Assembly (NCBI GenBank): GCA_039602395.1
Contig: JBCNJP010000014.1
Span: 992,001 to 1,056,000, forward strand
Length of the DNA: 64,000 nucleotides
Origin: Deinandra increscens subsp. villosa
Taxonomy: Eukaryota > Streptophyta > Magnoliopsida > Asterales > Asteraceae
Direction: 5' to 3'
Shown here: one piece after another, positions 12,685 to 24,202 of the stretch
Numbering within the stretch: the first letter of the stretch is position 1
How the letters are laid out: each line of letters starts with the position of its first letter
Program-made: the position numbers and the translations under genes
The notes under the pieces: model-generated
Seen by the model: only the letters and a program-made list of their open reading frames with translations
Told to the model about the DNA's origin: nothing
The model's database searches: none

Positions 12685-12831
12685 TTTCTTCTTGATATGT
12701 TTAGGTTGTGACATTATAGGAAAATCCTGTCTTCTGTCCAGAAAGTATTTTTGCTTACACCCGGTTTTAAACCCAAGATCTTAGGGTCTCAAATTCTCCC
12801 AAATACCAGTGAGCTAAGAGCTCGTGTGTAA
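12685..12831 (-). mobile_element. SINE with TSD (second copy of 6111-6257)
   Basis: Identical to the element at 6111-6257, including both TSD copies. Confidence 0.65.
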
Positions 12832-13403
12832 GACACGTTTCACTTATTTTCATATATTTTTGAGTATTGGTAATTACGTTGTTTCAGTAAGTGAACATTC
12901 AACATCTTAATATCTTATTTATCTTAGTTTCATTTTAAATAAGGTTTAATATATTGTAAGCTCTCATGAACATAATACAACAGAACCTTAAAAATAATTA
13001 ATTAATTATATAACTTATAGCAGCTTGTTATATCATTTGATATTAACAAGAGAAGGTGCGACACCGGAATACAACATGAACATGTGTAACAGCTGTTTTT
13101 ATGGGATGTTAATTTTCATGTAATTTTTAGTTTAGTGAGTAAATTAATAACTCATAAGTTGAAGGTATAAATGTGACTCAAAGTTAAAGGGAGTCAATTG
13201 ATAAATATGAGAGCAACTTGGAGATACATTAAGTTGGATTAGTCAAAACCCTAATTACTAACTCCCGATTATTTTGCGATCGTCATTAGAGATCGAAGAA
13301 TATAGGGTTCGCTTACAGCATCTCAAACTGCGATTTTATCGCCAACAAATTAGAAGGTTGAACGGCATTATAAGATTTAGATTGTTTGTACATTAATTTA
13401 TTA

Positions 13404-13894
13404 ATAATACAATAAAAATTGTTAGATGAATAGTACACTTTTTGTTTTTCATATTTTGATCATGTGACTTTGTTATTTTGACGCTTTCTACCTCTAAACT
13501 TTTACAATTCTTTTTTTAACGAAATATTAAACTTTTGGTTTCCATAGTTTGGTAATATATGTTTCATACTCTTACGTTTTGTATCGTTTAACTTTTAAAA
13601 AAAATTAGTATATTTTTATAGTTTTATACTTTCACCACAAGACTTTTAGATTTTTACGTTTACTCTTTACGTTTTATACTCCTTAAAACTTTAACCCTCT
13701 AACTTTTAATTTTTTTTTGTCTTCTACTTTGTCCACGAAACTTTTAATTTTTATACTTTCGCTTTTAGTATACTTCTATAGTTTTATACTTTTACCACGA
13801 GACTTTTAAACTTTTACGTTTTACACTTGACTTTTTTTACTTTCGTTCAGTATACAAATTCAACCCCGCAGCAACGCGCGAGGAGGGTAAACAT
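13404..13894 (+). mobile_element. Possible Helitron remnant (second copy of 6830-7320)
   Basis: Identical to 6830-7320, with the same imperfect hairpin near its right end. Confidence 0.35.
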
Positions 13895-14119
13895 CTCGTT
13901 TGTAATATTGTAGATCGAATTTTTTTTTTTGAACAGCCAGATATATAAACTACAAGAAATTAGGTTATTAGATCGATTAACTTGTATGATTTTGGTTATA
14001 TATAAGTATGTTGGTATAAATGAGTTTATATATGTTAGTTGAATTGTTTTTAACCGTTACCCGTTTATTTTTAATGGGATGGTGGGTGATCATTCACTAA
14101 AGACAGAGAGTCAGGTATA

Positions 14120-14964
14120 CACTACAAGAAATTAGGTTATTAGTACGGTGACATCGAGCAATAGCCGCGATGCCAATAGTGACGATATCTTTAGCGGTGA
14201 TATGTCGTTATTATTGCTCTCCGACTCGTATACGAGTTTTTAAGTTAAATCTGGCCGTCCAACATTATATTAATCTAGCAGTTGTGGTTTCTTCGTACAT
14301 AAGGCAATAATATAGCGGCAACATTAGTAGCGTTGACATGTCGCCGCTAATACTCTAAAAAGAATTTAGCGGGCTATTTCCCCTTACCCGGCTTGTTGTT
14401 CTTCATTTCTCCCAAAACATATGCGCGAAAAACCCTAGACCTCTCTCCCTGCTGCTCTGATTTCCACCGTTCATTCACCACTCCTTACACCGACGGACCA
14501 TGGCTTTTGTTAGCATCCGAGCGAAGGGTAAAGGGCTACGTTCACCCGTTTAATTTCTTGTGTAATTATTCTTTTTAAATGTTTGAGTAAGAATGTAGCG
14601 TTGAAGTAAAAATGAGTGATTTTGAAAGATGGATGAAAATCTAATAATGGATAGTAAAGGGACGTGTTTGTACTACTCTAATATATATATTATAGTATAG
14701 GAAGAGAGAATTGAAATAGGGTTTTATGAGGAGTCATTGTGGCTTGTATCACCATCTAAATATATGATAATTGGCGGCTCCAGGAAGGCATATTCTAAAA
14801 ATCTTCTGTTGGATTTGTTATACATGCACACGCCATCCAAGATTCCTTCAATAATGTTTTCATATCGATCTATCTTGTATTTTATCCGCCCTACATGTGT
14901 AATAAGTGACCCAGTCAAAAAAATATATATATATAATTAGTTACTCCACACAAATTTAATATTT
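14120..14964 (+). mobile_element. CACTA end (second copy of 7546-8390)
   Basis: Identical to 7546-8390; again only one terminus is visible. Confidence 0.55.
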
Positions 14965-15402
14965 TACTAGAGGCGAAAAGTTTGAAATTAAATAAAACAA
15001 AAACAATATTATTTTAATCTTTGTAAACAACAAAAGCATTTTAATCCGACATTTTTTATATAGTATCTTTCCTTTTAGTCATTTTTGAATATACAGGTGA
15101 TTTATTTGTGAATCTTTCTAATAATAACTTATAAAAAGCCTTGGGTGAGATACATGTAATATATATTACACTTGCACCAACTTCATTTACTTTGATATCC
15201 AAGATAATTAAAAATGAATCGTCTACATAAGTTCTTTTAAGTTTTCGAAAAAAATAGTTTTTCTAGAATGTTCACTGGATTGGAGAAAAGGTTTTCTTAT
15301 ATATATCCAGGTTTACAGGATTTTTTTTTTTTTACAAAAGCGTTTCTTATAAAAACCTTTATTTTTTACTATAAATTTTTAACCATTCTTATAAAATTTT
15401 AG

Positions 15403-15660
15403 TATTTTTTAATTAATATTTTTATCAAGATTTTTTATCTAGTTTCAACTGTTACTTAGAAAAATATATAGTCAGGGTCATTTATGTTTAATAAAAAAAA
15501 ACCTTTTTACCATTATAATTTTGAAAAATTGTATTTTTTAATTAATATTTTTATCAAGATTTTTTATCTAGTTTCAACTGTTACTTAGAAAAATATATAG
15601 TCAGGGTCATTTATGTTTAATAAAAAAAAACCTTTTTACCATTATAATTTTGAAAAATTG
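15403..15660. repeat. 129-bp tandem duplication (second copy)
   Basis: Identical to 8829-9086. Confidence 0.85.
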
Positions 15661-15976
15661 GATTTTAATAATATAACTTTCACCTTATTGGCGGATAATA
15701 ATATGAGTTTCAATTATGGACTACAATAATATGTGTTTTAATGATACACCGTTTGTTTTTTAGTAACGGTGTTAATGTCTTGCCTACGTGGAACCTGACG
15801 TGGCTTAGTAAATCCTGACGTGGAACCTGACGTGGCTTAACACCGTTACTAAAAAACAAACGATGTATCATTATAAACACATACTTATTAAATTCGTATT
15901 ATTGTAGTCCACAATTAAAACTCATATTATTATCCGCCAATAAGATAATACTTATATTATTAAAATTCAAATTTTC
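15652..15976. mobile_element. Fold-back MITE (second copy of 9078-9402)
   Basis: Identical to 9078-9402. Confidence 0.75.
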
Positions 15977-16439
15977 TATAGTTTTCAATGCAAATGCTTC
16001 ATTTCAAAGAGATGTTAAAACTTCTTATAGCTTATTTTTAATTATTTCAAAATCTTTTGAAAAGTATTTTCTTAAATGTTTGCTTTTTATATGAAATTTT
16101 AAGAGTTTTTTTATCATTTTTTAATAAATAAAACAGTTAATTATTTTATAAGGAAAAAAATATTTTTGATTTTATTTAATTAAAGCGGGAGAAAAACATG
16201 CCACCATGTGGGATACCTCTTACTAGTTTTAATAAAAATAGTTAATGATGTTAATTTATTAGATTGGAAGAGTTAAAAATATTACATCTCTATATACAAT
16301 TATCGATTTTGGTAAGTTTAATTACTATTTTGCTTCTTTATTTTGTCATATTTACCATTATACAATTTGTTTATTTTTAACACTATGTCATTTGATATAT
16401 TTACCATTATGTCATTTGCTTATTTTTACCATTTTGTCA

Positions 16440-16682
16440 TGTGTTTTTTTTTTTGTAATATTCGTACGCAATGAGTATAGCACATAAGTTTGTGGTGTAA
16501 CGGGTACAGTCGTGTGACATAATTTTTAGGTCATAAGTTCAACACGTTAAACATTTAGTTTCTAATTTTAACATTGTAACGTAGTCATTTTCTATTTTTG
16601 ACTGATTCGATTGAGCTTGGGACAGGAGTTGGGTTTTTTGGTGGTGTAATAGGTACACATATATTTTCTTATATATGTATAA
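16440..16682. other. AT-rich sequence with SINE-like fragments
   Basis: Two imperfect copies of GGTGTAAYRGGTACA, the first followed by AGGTCATAAGTTCAACAC (box-B-like), suggest degenerate SINE pieces. The 3' end of the helicase-bearing Helitron should also lie hereabouts, but no convincing terminal hairpin was seen. Confidence 0.3.
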
Positions 16683-17510
16683 TCATGTAACATAGTTTTT
16701 TGTTTGAAACGGTTTGATCATACACGTTTTTTTATTTGTAGGAATCAATGAAACTCTAGAAATAAAAGTCCTGAAGCCAATATTGTTACCCGAGATAATA
16801 ACCGCTTCAATAACATGCCTTCCTAAAGATACAATCTGAAGGTACGTTCCATTGCAGAGTCCATTCCTCTGATCAATATTTCTAAGCAACATAACAGGAA
16901 CACCAACTTTCAACACCAGTCGATGATTTGAAATGCCATATATGTAACAAATTCAGAACGTCGGGTGAATATAAGTTATGATCAAAGCTATCACCTACGA
17001 TCTGATCTTGGCATATAGAGTCTGAACTTAAATACTCATGTTCTTCACCTGGAACCAAAGAAAGCGGACGATTATTGATATCATTAACAACTTCATTAAT
17101 AGGTGCGAGAACAGCTCTTTCCGACCAAAAATCTCAATCACTAAAATTGTCAAGAAGCGAAGGGCAAACAAACTCAATAAGATCGCTGGCCGGATCAGAT
17201 GAATCATTAATAAGAAGATCAGCATGAATATCTATATTTGATTCACCATCATATCTCCACCAACTCTTCCTTCTCCAATATCCAGAAGCCATTGAGCGAA
17301 ATTAGCAGTTTCTTGTATCTCTGATGGATTATTCATTGACGAAGACGTATGTTTTTTGTTAACTTTAAAACCTTACAATGTCTCCAAATATAAGATGAAG
17401 TTAGGCAAGAACTAACAACATCTTGATTAGAAGCAGCTTGTGAAGGACAGGCAGAACTTGTCTGAAATCTCCACTGAAAACAACTTTACCACCAAAAAAG
17501 CTATACCAAA
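16683..17510 (-). pseudogene. PIF1-like helicase of a Helitron RepHel protein, broken
   Basis: Minus-strand translation in shifting frames gives consecutive PIF1-helicase blocks. First is FFGGKVVFSGDFRQVLPVL (motif II/III region, 17500-17440). Next is LTSSYIWRHCKVLKLTKNIR (about 17410-17350), then NPSEIQETANFAQWLLDIGEG. Then comes DLIEFVCPSLLDNFSD, an in-frame stop, and ERAVLAPINEVVNDIN. Last are VPGEEHEYLSSDSIC and MLKVGVPVMLLRNIDQRNGL with LCNGTYLQIVSLG. The upstream Walker A and Rep parts are missing. Frameshifts after LPVLHK and near ESWC and the internal stop make it non-functional. Confidence 0.9.
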
Positions 17511-17723
17511 AATATATATCATCTCCCACCCCTTAATTTTCTCTTATTCTATTGTATTTGAATTTCAATGATTGATTCGTAAAGTTAATGGATTGGATTT
17601 ATTCATATATTTTTTAGACAAAATATGTTTTTAGTGGATCTAACCCCAATATATATGTTACTAAAATAGCATATATATTTTCACATATAAATCTTGGAAA
17701 AATAAGTATTAAAGTATTCTTAA

Positions 17724-17940
17724 AATGAAGGCTTACTATTCGTTTAATTATCAAGCCAACATAATACAAATTCAAAAGAAATAACTCATAAAATGGAGAG
17801 AAAGTACAAAAATGAAGGCTTACTATTTGTTTAATCGAGCCAACATAATTCAAATTTAAAAGAATAAATCATAAAATGGAGACAAAGTACAAAAAAATAA
17901 GGCTTACTATTTGTTTAATCGAGCCAACAAATAGATTCAA
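17724..17940. repeat. Tandem repeat, about 86 bp x 2.5
   Basis: Three successive units starting AAWRAAGGCTTACTAT and containing CAAGCCAACATAAT or CGAGCCAACATAAT, spaced 87 and about 86 bp. It lies within the Helitron, outside its helicase. Confidence 0.8.
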
Positions 17941-18311
17941 AAATCAATCTTTGATCAAAAGGGGTATCGAACAAAATCAATTTCATTATCCAATTTGGCA
18001 GCGAACTAAAATGGATACAAATCTGAAATCAAAACAAACCAAGATAAAAGAAAACCTACATTAGTTCTACATCAAATCAGTTAAGTGAAATCATTGTGTT
18101 GCATCACAATCACTAATGAAGTCAAGATAAACAAACCAATTACATCAAAAAAGTTCAAATCAACTATATTTATTGAAAATGTAAGATTGCTTGTAGAATG
18201 ACCCTGTTATGATGAAATCAATGTGTTGCATCCTCTTTGAAACTTAATAAGGAGCTGATACATTAAAAATTAAAAAAAATAAATAAATAACTTAGTTTTA
18301 AGATTGCTTTC

Positions 18312-18430
18312 TTTTTTTTTGAATGGCTAAATTTTTTATTTTTTGTCACCAATGGGCTTTGAACCCTCACCAAATGGAAAGGCTATGCCTTATCCAACAC
18401 CAAGATACCATTGGGGCAAATGCCCCTTGG
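18312..18430 (-). mobile_element. tRNA-derived SINE, 119 bp, with 14-bp TSD
   Basis: Flanked by perfect 14-bp repeats TTAAGATTGCTTTC (18298-18311 and 18431-18444). On the minus strand it begins CCAAGGGGCATTTGCCCC. It has a tRNA-like body with GTGAGGGTTCAAAGCCC (box B) and ends in an A-rich tail, represented by the T-run at 18312. It is inserted in the older Helitron, which gives a relative order of events. Confidence 0.9.
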
Positions 18431-19210
18431 TTAAGATTGCTTTCAAAGTCACCTATAATCCTATAATATTATTTAGAGATAAGAAATGTTGAATTATTAC
18501 CTCAATAAATTAACAAGGAATAATAAACCCTAAAATAACAATTCGCAAGAAAAAAAATCAATGTACCTATATAAAGCTTAGTTTTGAGGTTGCAATACTC
18601 CTTCTACAAAGATAGATAATATTTAAATTAGAAGAACAAATTAAATCATGGATGTATTGAAGAATCGAAGACGACAACCAAGATAAAAAAAACGTACCGA
18701 TAAGACTTATAATCTTCTGAAAATTAAAAGGGTAATCTCAAATGAAGGAAAAACCATACAAATAGAAGAAAAACTTGTTCAACTGAAGACATGTAAATTG
18801 ATTTGGAGTTTGAACATCCAGTCTTAATTGAGGTTTACTATACAATTCAGAATTACGCGTAGATTCAATGGTACGGTGATAGCGGAGAGGCGACTCTTGA
18901 TTCCAATGTAGAGACAGTAGCGCCTTCGTGGTACTGATTCACATACGTTGACAGATTGACAATCGAGAGATGATGGATTAGACAGATTATAGTGAAGAGA
19001 CCAAGAATAGAGAGAGAGAGATCGAAGACAAAATGAGAAGAAATTAGGGTTTAGAGGAATAAGTTTGTTGGTCAAAAGAACAGATGGGTATTCAACCCGT
19101 GAAAAAGATCCGCGTGTAAAATTTAGTTGTGAGTTTAGGGGAAAACTAATTCCGAGGGGGGCTGAGAGAATGCCACATGGCATCCAATCAATTTGCTTTA
19201 TTAGAGAAGA

Positions 19211-19612
19211 CTAGCTAATTTATATAATAAAAGTTATAGAGAGGAGATGATTTATATACATAACTAGTTTATATAAATATCTATGCAAGTATTTTCATAT
19301 ATATAATTAAGCGAAAACATTATAAATCGAGTTAATGCTTTAAATGTTCTGATAAAAACAAGAATAATGTTTTAAAATATTATAAAAGAAAAAAAAAACT
19401 TTCCAAACAAATTCAAATAATTTAAAAAATATTTTAATAAAATATACAAATTAATATACAAATTAAAAAGAATTGAAATTAATAATTTTTACTCATGTGT
19501 ACCATTGATTGCACACTAATTTACATTCATAGAATTTATCACTCATTTAATTTTAAAAAATATTATCATATGTTTTAAGAGATTTAATTACTTAAACTCT
19601 TAAAATTATATA
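19211..19612. other. AT-rich spacer
   Basis: No ORF. Lies between the Helitron 5' end and the TSD of the 2.95-kb Mutator-like element. Confidence 0.5.
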
Positions 19613-20523
19613 TAATTATTATGGTGGAAGCTCAAATACAAAGGGTTTTTCCGTGCGAAAAGTACAAAGGAATGGGAGGCTGACATGTGATGTTTTCTTT
19701 TTGGACGCGGAGGGACATTTTTGTCAATTTAAAATTTTTAATTAAAATAAACGGTAGATTACGTCACAGCATTTTTTTTTAATTATGTATGTTTTGCGTG
19801 ATTTGTTGTAAGGTATTTTATATCGAGTTTCTTCATACGTCAAAATAGAAACCACGTGCGTGATTATAGAAAGTCATTTTTTTAATTTTTTTAACTTATG
19901 TTCATGTTTTTTTTCTTTTTGTAAGAGTTTTTCTGTTTGCGTTTTTATTTATTAATTGCATAAATTTTACTTTTTTGTATTTTTGTGCTTTTAATTATAT
20001 GTCGTTGTGTAGTTGTTGTAACCTTATTTTATAAGTTACTTCATACGTGAAATTATAAGTAAAATGTGTGATAATAGAATCTCAAATTTTTTGAACTTAT
20101 GTTCTTGTATTTTTAGCGGGAGTCATACATAATTTATAGTGTGCGTAATAATGTTATATTTTATTATTACACTTGCGTATTTTTATGGTTGATTTTGTTT
20201 TTTGCAGAATCATTGATAAAGTTTAAGTAGTTTTGTTTTAGTTTTTTACTAGAGTTTTCTGTGTTTGCGTGTTTATTTTAATATGTGCGTAATTTTACCG
20301 TTTGCGTGATTAGTTTATAGTTTGCGTAATTCTAAGTTTGAATTGTTTTTTATATATTACTGGTAAGTTTTTTTTTTTTTTTGAATAATCATTTTTTTGA
20401 TGTGTTTTTTATTTTTAATAATGTGCATAGTTAAAGTAAACATAAACTAACCAACATAAATGATGAATAAAATGAAGAAATACAAAAATTATTATTATTA
20501 TTATTTGATAACAGGGATATATT

Positions 20524-20858
20524 CTACTGATAGGCTTGTAAAAAAGATTTTTTTAACTCAAGAGAGACACTCATAGCCGCGAGTATTTTGTTTGTTTTTT
20601 CCATCTGCTCCATATTCGTTTTGTCCTGGTCTATCATGAACAAACGGACAATGTCTTGAAGTGAATACTTTGGCAGACTGCTTATCTTCTGCGCGATTTC
20701 GTATCTGGCTTGCGTTTTTCTTGGAGGCTTTCGAAATTTTGTTCGAGGACGTCTATGAGCAGTTTCTCTTTGTTGTACTCCAGCATTATTTGTCGAGTTA
20801 TTTTCTCCTTGAGCACGTTGTTGTTGGCTTCTATGGTGTTGGAGGAAGATGAAGACAT
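20524..20858 (-). pseudogene. Small helical protein ORF, one frameshift
   Basis: Starts with ATG at 20858 and reads MSSSSSNTIEANNNVLKEK, continuing with IDVLEQNFESLQEKRK to a stop at 20682 (58 codons). In a second frame, overlapping from the AAAAA run near 20720, the reading goes on TQARYEIAQKISSLPKYSLQ, then LFMIDQDKTNMEQMEKTNK, to a stop at 20524. One indel in the A-run would join them into about 111 residues, rich in K, E, Q and L and likely helical. No family is recognised. It is divergent from the ORF at 21244, which also begins M-x-S-S-S-S-N. Sequencing error versus true decay cannot be told here. Confidence 0.5.
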
Positions 20859-21243
20859 TTTTTCGTTTATATGTGTTTTTGTGATTTGATGTTTAATTTA
20901 ATAAACTGTCTTTGTGTGATTTTAAAAGGCAATCGAGTGCCTAGTTTTATAAACGGTGGATGATGAGATTCGCGTGGTATTAAATGCTTCACCTACGTTT
21001 TTATTTATTACCGTATTAATGGGGACGGTTGGGGAGGTTTAATGGAAGCGATTTAACTTTATTTATTTTTGAGTTTATTATGTAAAAAAAATTATCCGAC
21101 GTTTCATTTTCCCTCCATTTTTCTGTTTTGTATATATATTGTTTTTCTTCATACACATTCCGTAATCGACGCACAAAGTCCCCAAATCTCCCATATATCC
21201 CAGAACTAAATTCAATCTTCTCATCCTTTTAACATAAAAAAAA
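20859..21243. promoter_or_regulatory. Putative bidirectional promoter between divergent ORFs
   Basis: A 385-bp spacer separates the two opposed start codons. A TATATATATT stretch lies at 21131-21140 for the plus-strand ORF. The arrangement implies shared control; no transcription evidence exists here. Confidence 0.3.
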
Positions 21244-21589
21244 ATGGCGTCTTCTTCATCTAACCCTAACTCTGCGTCTAAAAACGCACTCATGCAAATT
21301 GTTGAACAAATGCATGCGAAAGATCGAATCGAAGGATGATCACATAATGCGTAATTCTTTCGCCATGATCAGGGGTCTTACTGTCAATAGCATCCAAGGC
21401 CACATCAGGATGCTCAAGGAGCTTGTGGATGAGCCGGAGTCCGCGGTGAAAAACGATGTTGCTGAGTATATTACTCAGCAGCTGGAGCTGAAGGAGGAGA
21501 TTCATACCCTCCTTAGTGGTGTTGTCGACAGCACCATTAAGAAGGGTAAGGACAAGATGGAGACTGCTGAAATATTTAAGAAGATTTAG
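21244..21589 (+). pseudogene. Small helical protein ORF, one frameshift
   Basis: Starts with ATG at 21244: MASSSSNPNSASKNALMQIV, then EQMHAKDRIEG and a stop at 21337-21339. A second frame overlaps and carries on with DDHIMRNSFAMIRGLTVNS, later AEYITQQLELKEEIHTLLSG and DKMETAEIFKKI, to the stop at 21589. Taken together it would be about 114 residues, acidic to neutral and predicted helical. This part of the element has noticeably less AT-biased codon composition than its surroundings. No family is recognised. A run of 12 G follows the stop near 21600. Confidence 0.55.
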
Positions 21590-21734
21590 ACACGCATTGG
21601 GGGGGGGGGGTTATGTTTTTATGATGTTTTTTGATCTTTAATAGTATATTTCCACTTGTAATTTTTTATAAATATTAATATATGGCACTCTTTTCTTTCT
21701 TTTTATTCTATTATATGCTTTTTGTATTATATTG

Positions 21735-22380
21735 TTTGCGTTATTTTATTTTGAACAACATGCGTTTTTTTATTAAGTGTGAAACATGTGGTTTTTATGA
21801 GTTTTCTGGAGTGTATGTGTGATTTTTAGAACAGCGTGCGTGATTTTTAAATATATATATGTTAGTTACTTTGAATCATGTAGGCTACTAATGCGTAAAT
21901 TTTTAAGTATGTTAGGCTATTTAATGCGTGATTTTTTAACAGGTGCGATTATGTTCTGTGTTGTTTGCGTTATTTTTTATTAACAACATGCATTTTTTTT
22001 TAATTGTAAGACAGGTAGGTTGTGTTTTGTGAGTTTTTTAGAGCGTATGCGTTATTTTTATATCAAATATGCGTTATTTTATGTAAAAAAGTAAAGTGTG
22101 CGTTATTTATTTTGAATACATGCGTTTTTTGTTAGGTGTAAGACAGTTAGGTTGTTTTTTGTGAGTTATTTAGAGTGTATGCATTATTTTAAGTATAAAA
22201 AGTAAGGGTGCGTTATTTATTGGAATACATGCGTTTTTTTTATTGAAGCGTAAGACAGTTGGTTAGGTTTTTGTTTTTGTGAGTTTTTTAAAGTGTATGC
22301 GTGATTTTTATTTTAAATATGCGTTATTTGTTTAAAGGTCAAAGGTTTGCGTTGTTTTTTGTTTTCATGCATAAATATTT
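21735..22380. repeat. Subterminal tandem array, about 110-130-bp units
   Basis: At least four diverged units. Each carries GTAAGACAGKTAGGTTGT-like, GTGAGTTWTTTAGAGTGTATGC and TGCGTTATTTATT or TGCGTGATTTTT motifs. Subterminal repeats of this kind often bind transposase. Confidence 0.65.
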
Positions 22381-22580
22381 TTACCTATGCGTGTTTCATT
22401 TAAAGTTGAAAAGACTTTAATACCCTTATTAATGACTCCGCGTCCTTTTTTAAAATAATTAACTTGTTTCATTTTGGCGCCGTCAGATAAAAAAAAAACC
22501 CATATATGCGCGGCCGAGATCTCTTCGCACACTTCGCACGGAAGACATCCTTTGTACAATAACTTTGCCCTAATTATTAT

Positions 22581-23803
22581 ATATATTTTCTTTCTCATTT
22601 GTATTATTATAATACTAGTCAAAAATCCGCGCCATGCTACGATAATGGCAATTTGTAATGCAGTACTCATTTTTGTATATGAAAATAATTTAGGACTTGT
22701 TATTTACTTATTACCTATATAACACTATTAATGTCAATGATCATTAGATACATTGTTTAACTTTTTAGTTTTCATTGAAAAGATAATTTTAATCTTTGTT
22801 TAAAAGACTATTCTGTCAACTTAAAACTCTTCATTTTTTAAGTAATTGACAACTTTTTTTCATCTTATATGTATTATAATATAGTATAGATATATAGAAA
22901 AAATTAATAATAATATTCTTAGATTACTTATACGTACATCGAACTAGTTTAATGACATTAAGAATGAAATTGTGGATTGGGATGAATCTAGCTAGGAAAA
23001 ACTAACATTGAATCGTCAAAACCGTGTACGTTTGTTACAAACCTTGCTTAAAACGCCACGCGTGCCACATGGCGTGTGTACATCGATTATGGTAACGAAA
23101 GCTCGTATTCGAGGTCACTAGACGAAGACGTTTCGACACAAGTGAACCCCGCTTTATCTCTCTGTATTTCCCTAACTTTAGAAGAGACAAAAGCTTCCAT
23201 CTTCCCTCAAAAGATGACCAATTACCCAATTTGAACTAAGCCCTGGAATGATGCATAAGATTGGTATATATATTACTGACAACACATGCCACTACACAAA
23301 TAATACACACAAACATAGATAAATGTACAAATTTAGGCAATAGAAGCATCAAAATTAGAAGTTGCTAAAATACAAAGTTAGTGGGATAAAAGTGGAATGT
23401 TGATATTAGAGTAAAAGATGATCACAAGAATCCATTGGATATATAAGGTTATGATATATCATGCATGATTGCATGTGCAGCTAGCTAGATGTTATCATGT
23501 CAAAGAGTAAGACTGAAAGCAAAGAAATGGTATCTGCATGTGCATGTGGCTATTGTACAAAGTTTAAAACTGAAACTAGTACATATCAATAGGTTGGCCA
23601 GTTTGGAACTGTAAGCATCAGAAAAGAAAACAACCAAACTTGAAGATAGATGTACCAAAACTGAGGTTATAGCCAGTCATAGGCGCCTAGGCAACCAAGT
23701 GAGGTACAGGCGAAACACCATGTGGCCATTTAGATGCTCAAATTATGCAAATTTTGGTAAATTATGTATATTGGGTTAAACTTGTCTTATACATTAAAAA
23801 AAA
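22581..23803. other. Intergenic sequence, no supported gene
   Basis: A 64-codon minus-strand ORF at 23035-23229 lies in a locally GC-richer patch (GCCACGCGTGCCACATGGCG). It has no recognisable domain and no visible splice partners. The rest is AT-rich. Confidence 0.45.
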
Positions 23804-23921
23804 AAATTAAATGGATTTAAATAAACTCAAGTTTTATCAATTGGTCGGCATTAATCTCAAGTAATTTGGGATTAATGACGGCCAAATGATGAAACTTGGG
23901 ATTATTTAAATTCATTTTGCC
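23804..23921. mobile_element. Short fold-back MITE, GGATTTAAATAA family
   Basis: Left arm ATGGATTTAAATAAACTCAAG with CAATTGGTCGGCATTAATC; right arm GATTAATGACGGCCAAATGA with CTTGGGATTATTTAAATTCA and ending TTTTGCC. It is the same design as the 408-bp element at 52529, at about a quarter of the size. Confidence 0.7.
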
Positions 23922-24202
23922 TTAAAACAAAATAGTTTGTAACTAGTTTTAAACATGTCTAAAACATCTAAGGCACTTTGTTTATGATATTAGTCTTGCT
24001 TATCAAGCCCTTGCTTTTTAAGCATCTTGCGACTAGTCCCAAAACGGCAAGACTTGCCGTTTGTGCCTTAGTGCGTCTTGACACATTGGACGACTATGTG
24101 CATTGAACAGGGGATGGCTAATATGGAACTCAGTCCCGATTCCAAAAAAGAATATTTAAATCCTAGAAAAGAAAACGAACATATTACCATACAAAATTTA
24201 AA

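Larger units (their letters stand above)
10366..16439. repeat. 6,074-bp duplicated segment, copy 2
   Basis: Same sequence as 3792-9865 shifted by 6,574. It continues past 16439 into unique sequence, whereas copy 1 continues leftwards past 3792. If the two are one locus, the true order is left flank, one copy, right flank, with no gap. Confidence 0.9.
16683..19210 (-). mobile_element. Decayed autonomous-type Helitron
   Basis: Contains the PIF1-type helicase pseudogene at its 3' side. At its 5' side the minus strand begins TCTTCTCTAATAAAGC at 19210, followed by GGATGCCATGTGGCATTCTC, the same start signature as the Helitron at 2481. The base preceding the start is G rather than the expected A, so the boundary is approximate. 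The interior carries a tandem repeat (17724-17940) and a SINE insertion (18312-18430). The 3' limit is unresolved. Confidence 0.55.
19623..22570. mobile_element. Mutator-like element, 2,948 bp, 10-bp TSD
   Basis: Bounded by a perfect 10-bp direct repeat TAATTATTAT (19613-19622 and 22571-22580). The ends are imperfect inverted repeats: the left has TACAAAGGGTTTTTCCGTGCGAA; the right, read on the minus strand, has TACAAAGGATGTCTTCCGTGCGAA. A 9-11-bp TSD is typical of Mutator-like elements. The right interior is a tandem array of GTGCGTGATTTTT-like units; the left has sparser ones. There is no transposase. Two small ORFs face away from each other around 20.9-21.2 kb. A shorter relative with similar ends lies at 36555-37134. 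Confidence 0.7.

Noticed and set aside
3792..16439. Two independent sets of genes or elements from the 6-kb duplication
   Set aside because: The copies are most likely one locus represented twice by the assembly, so second-copy entries should not be counted as extra insertions.
23035..23229. 64-codon minus-strand ORF in a GC-richer patch
   Set aside because: No domain, no convincing promoter or neighbouring exons; it could be an exon fragment, but the evidence is too thin for a gene call.
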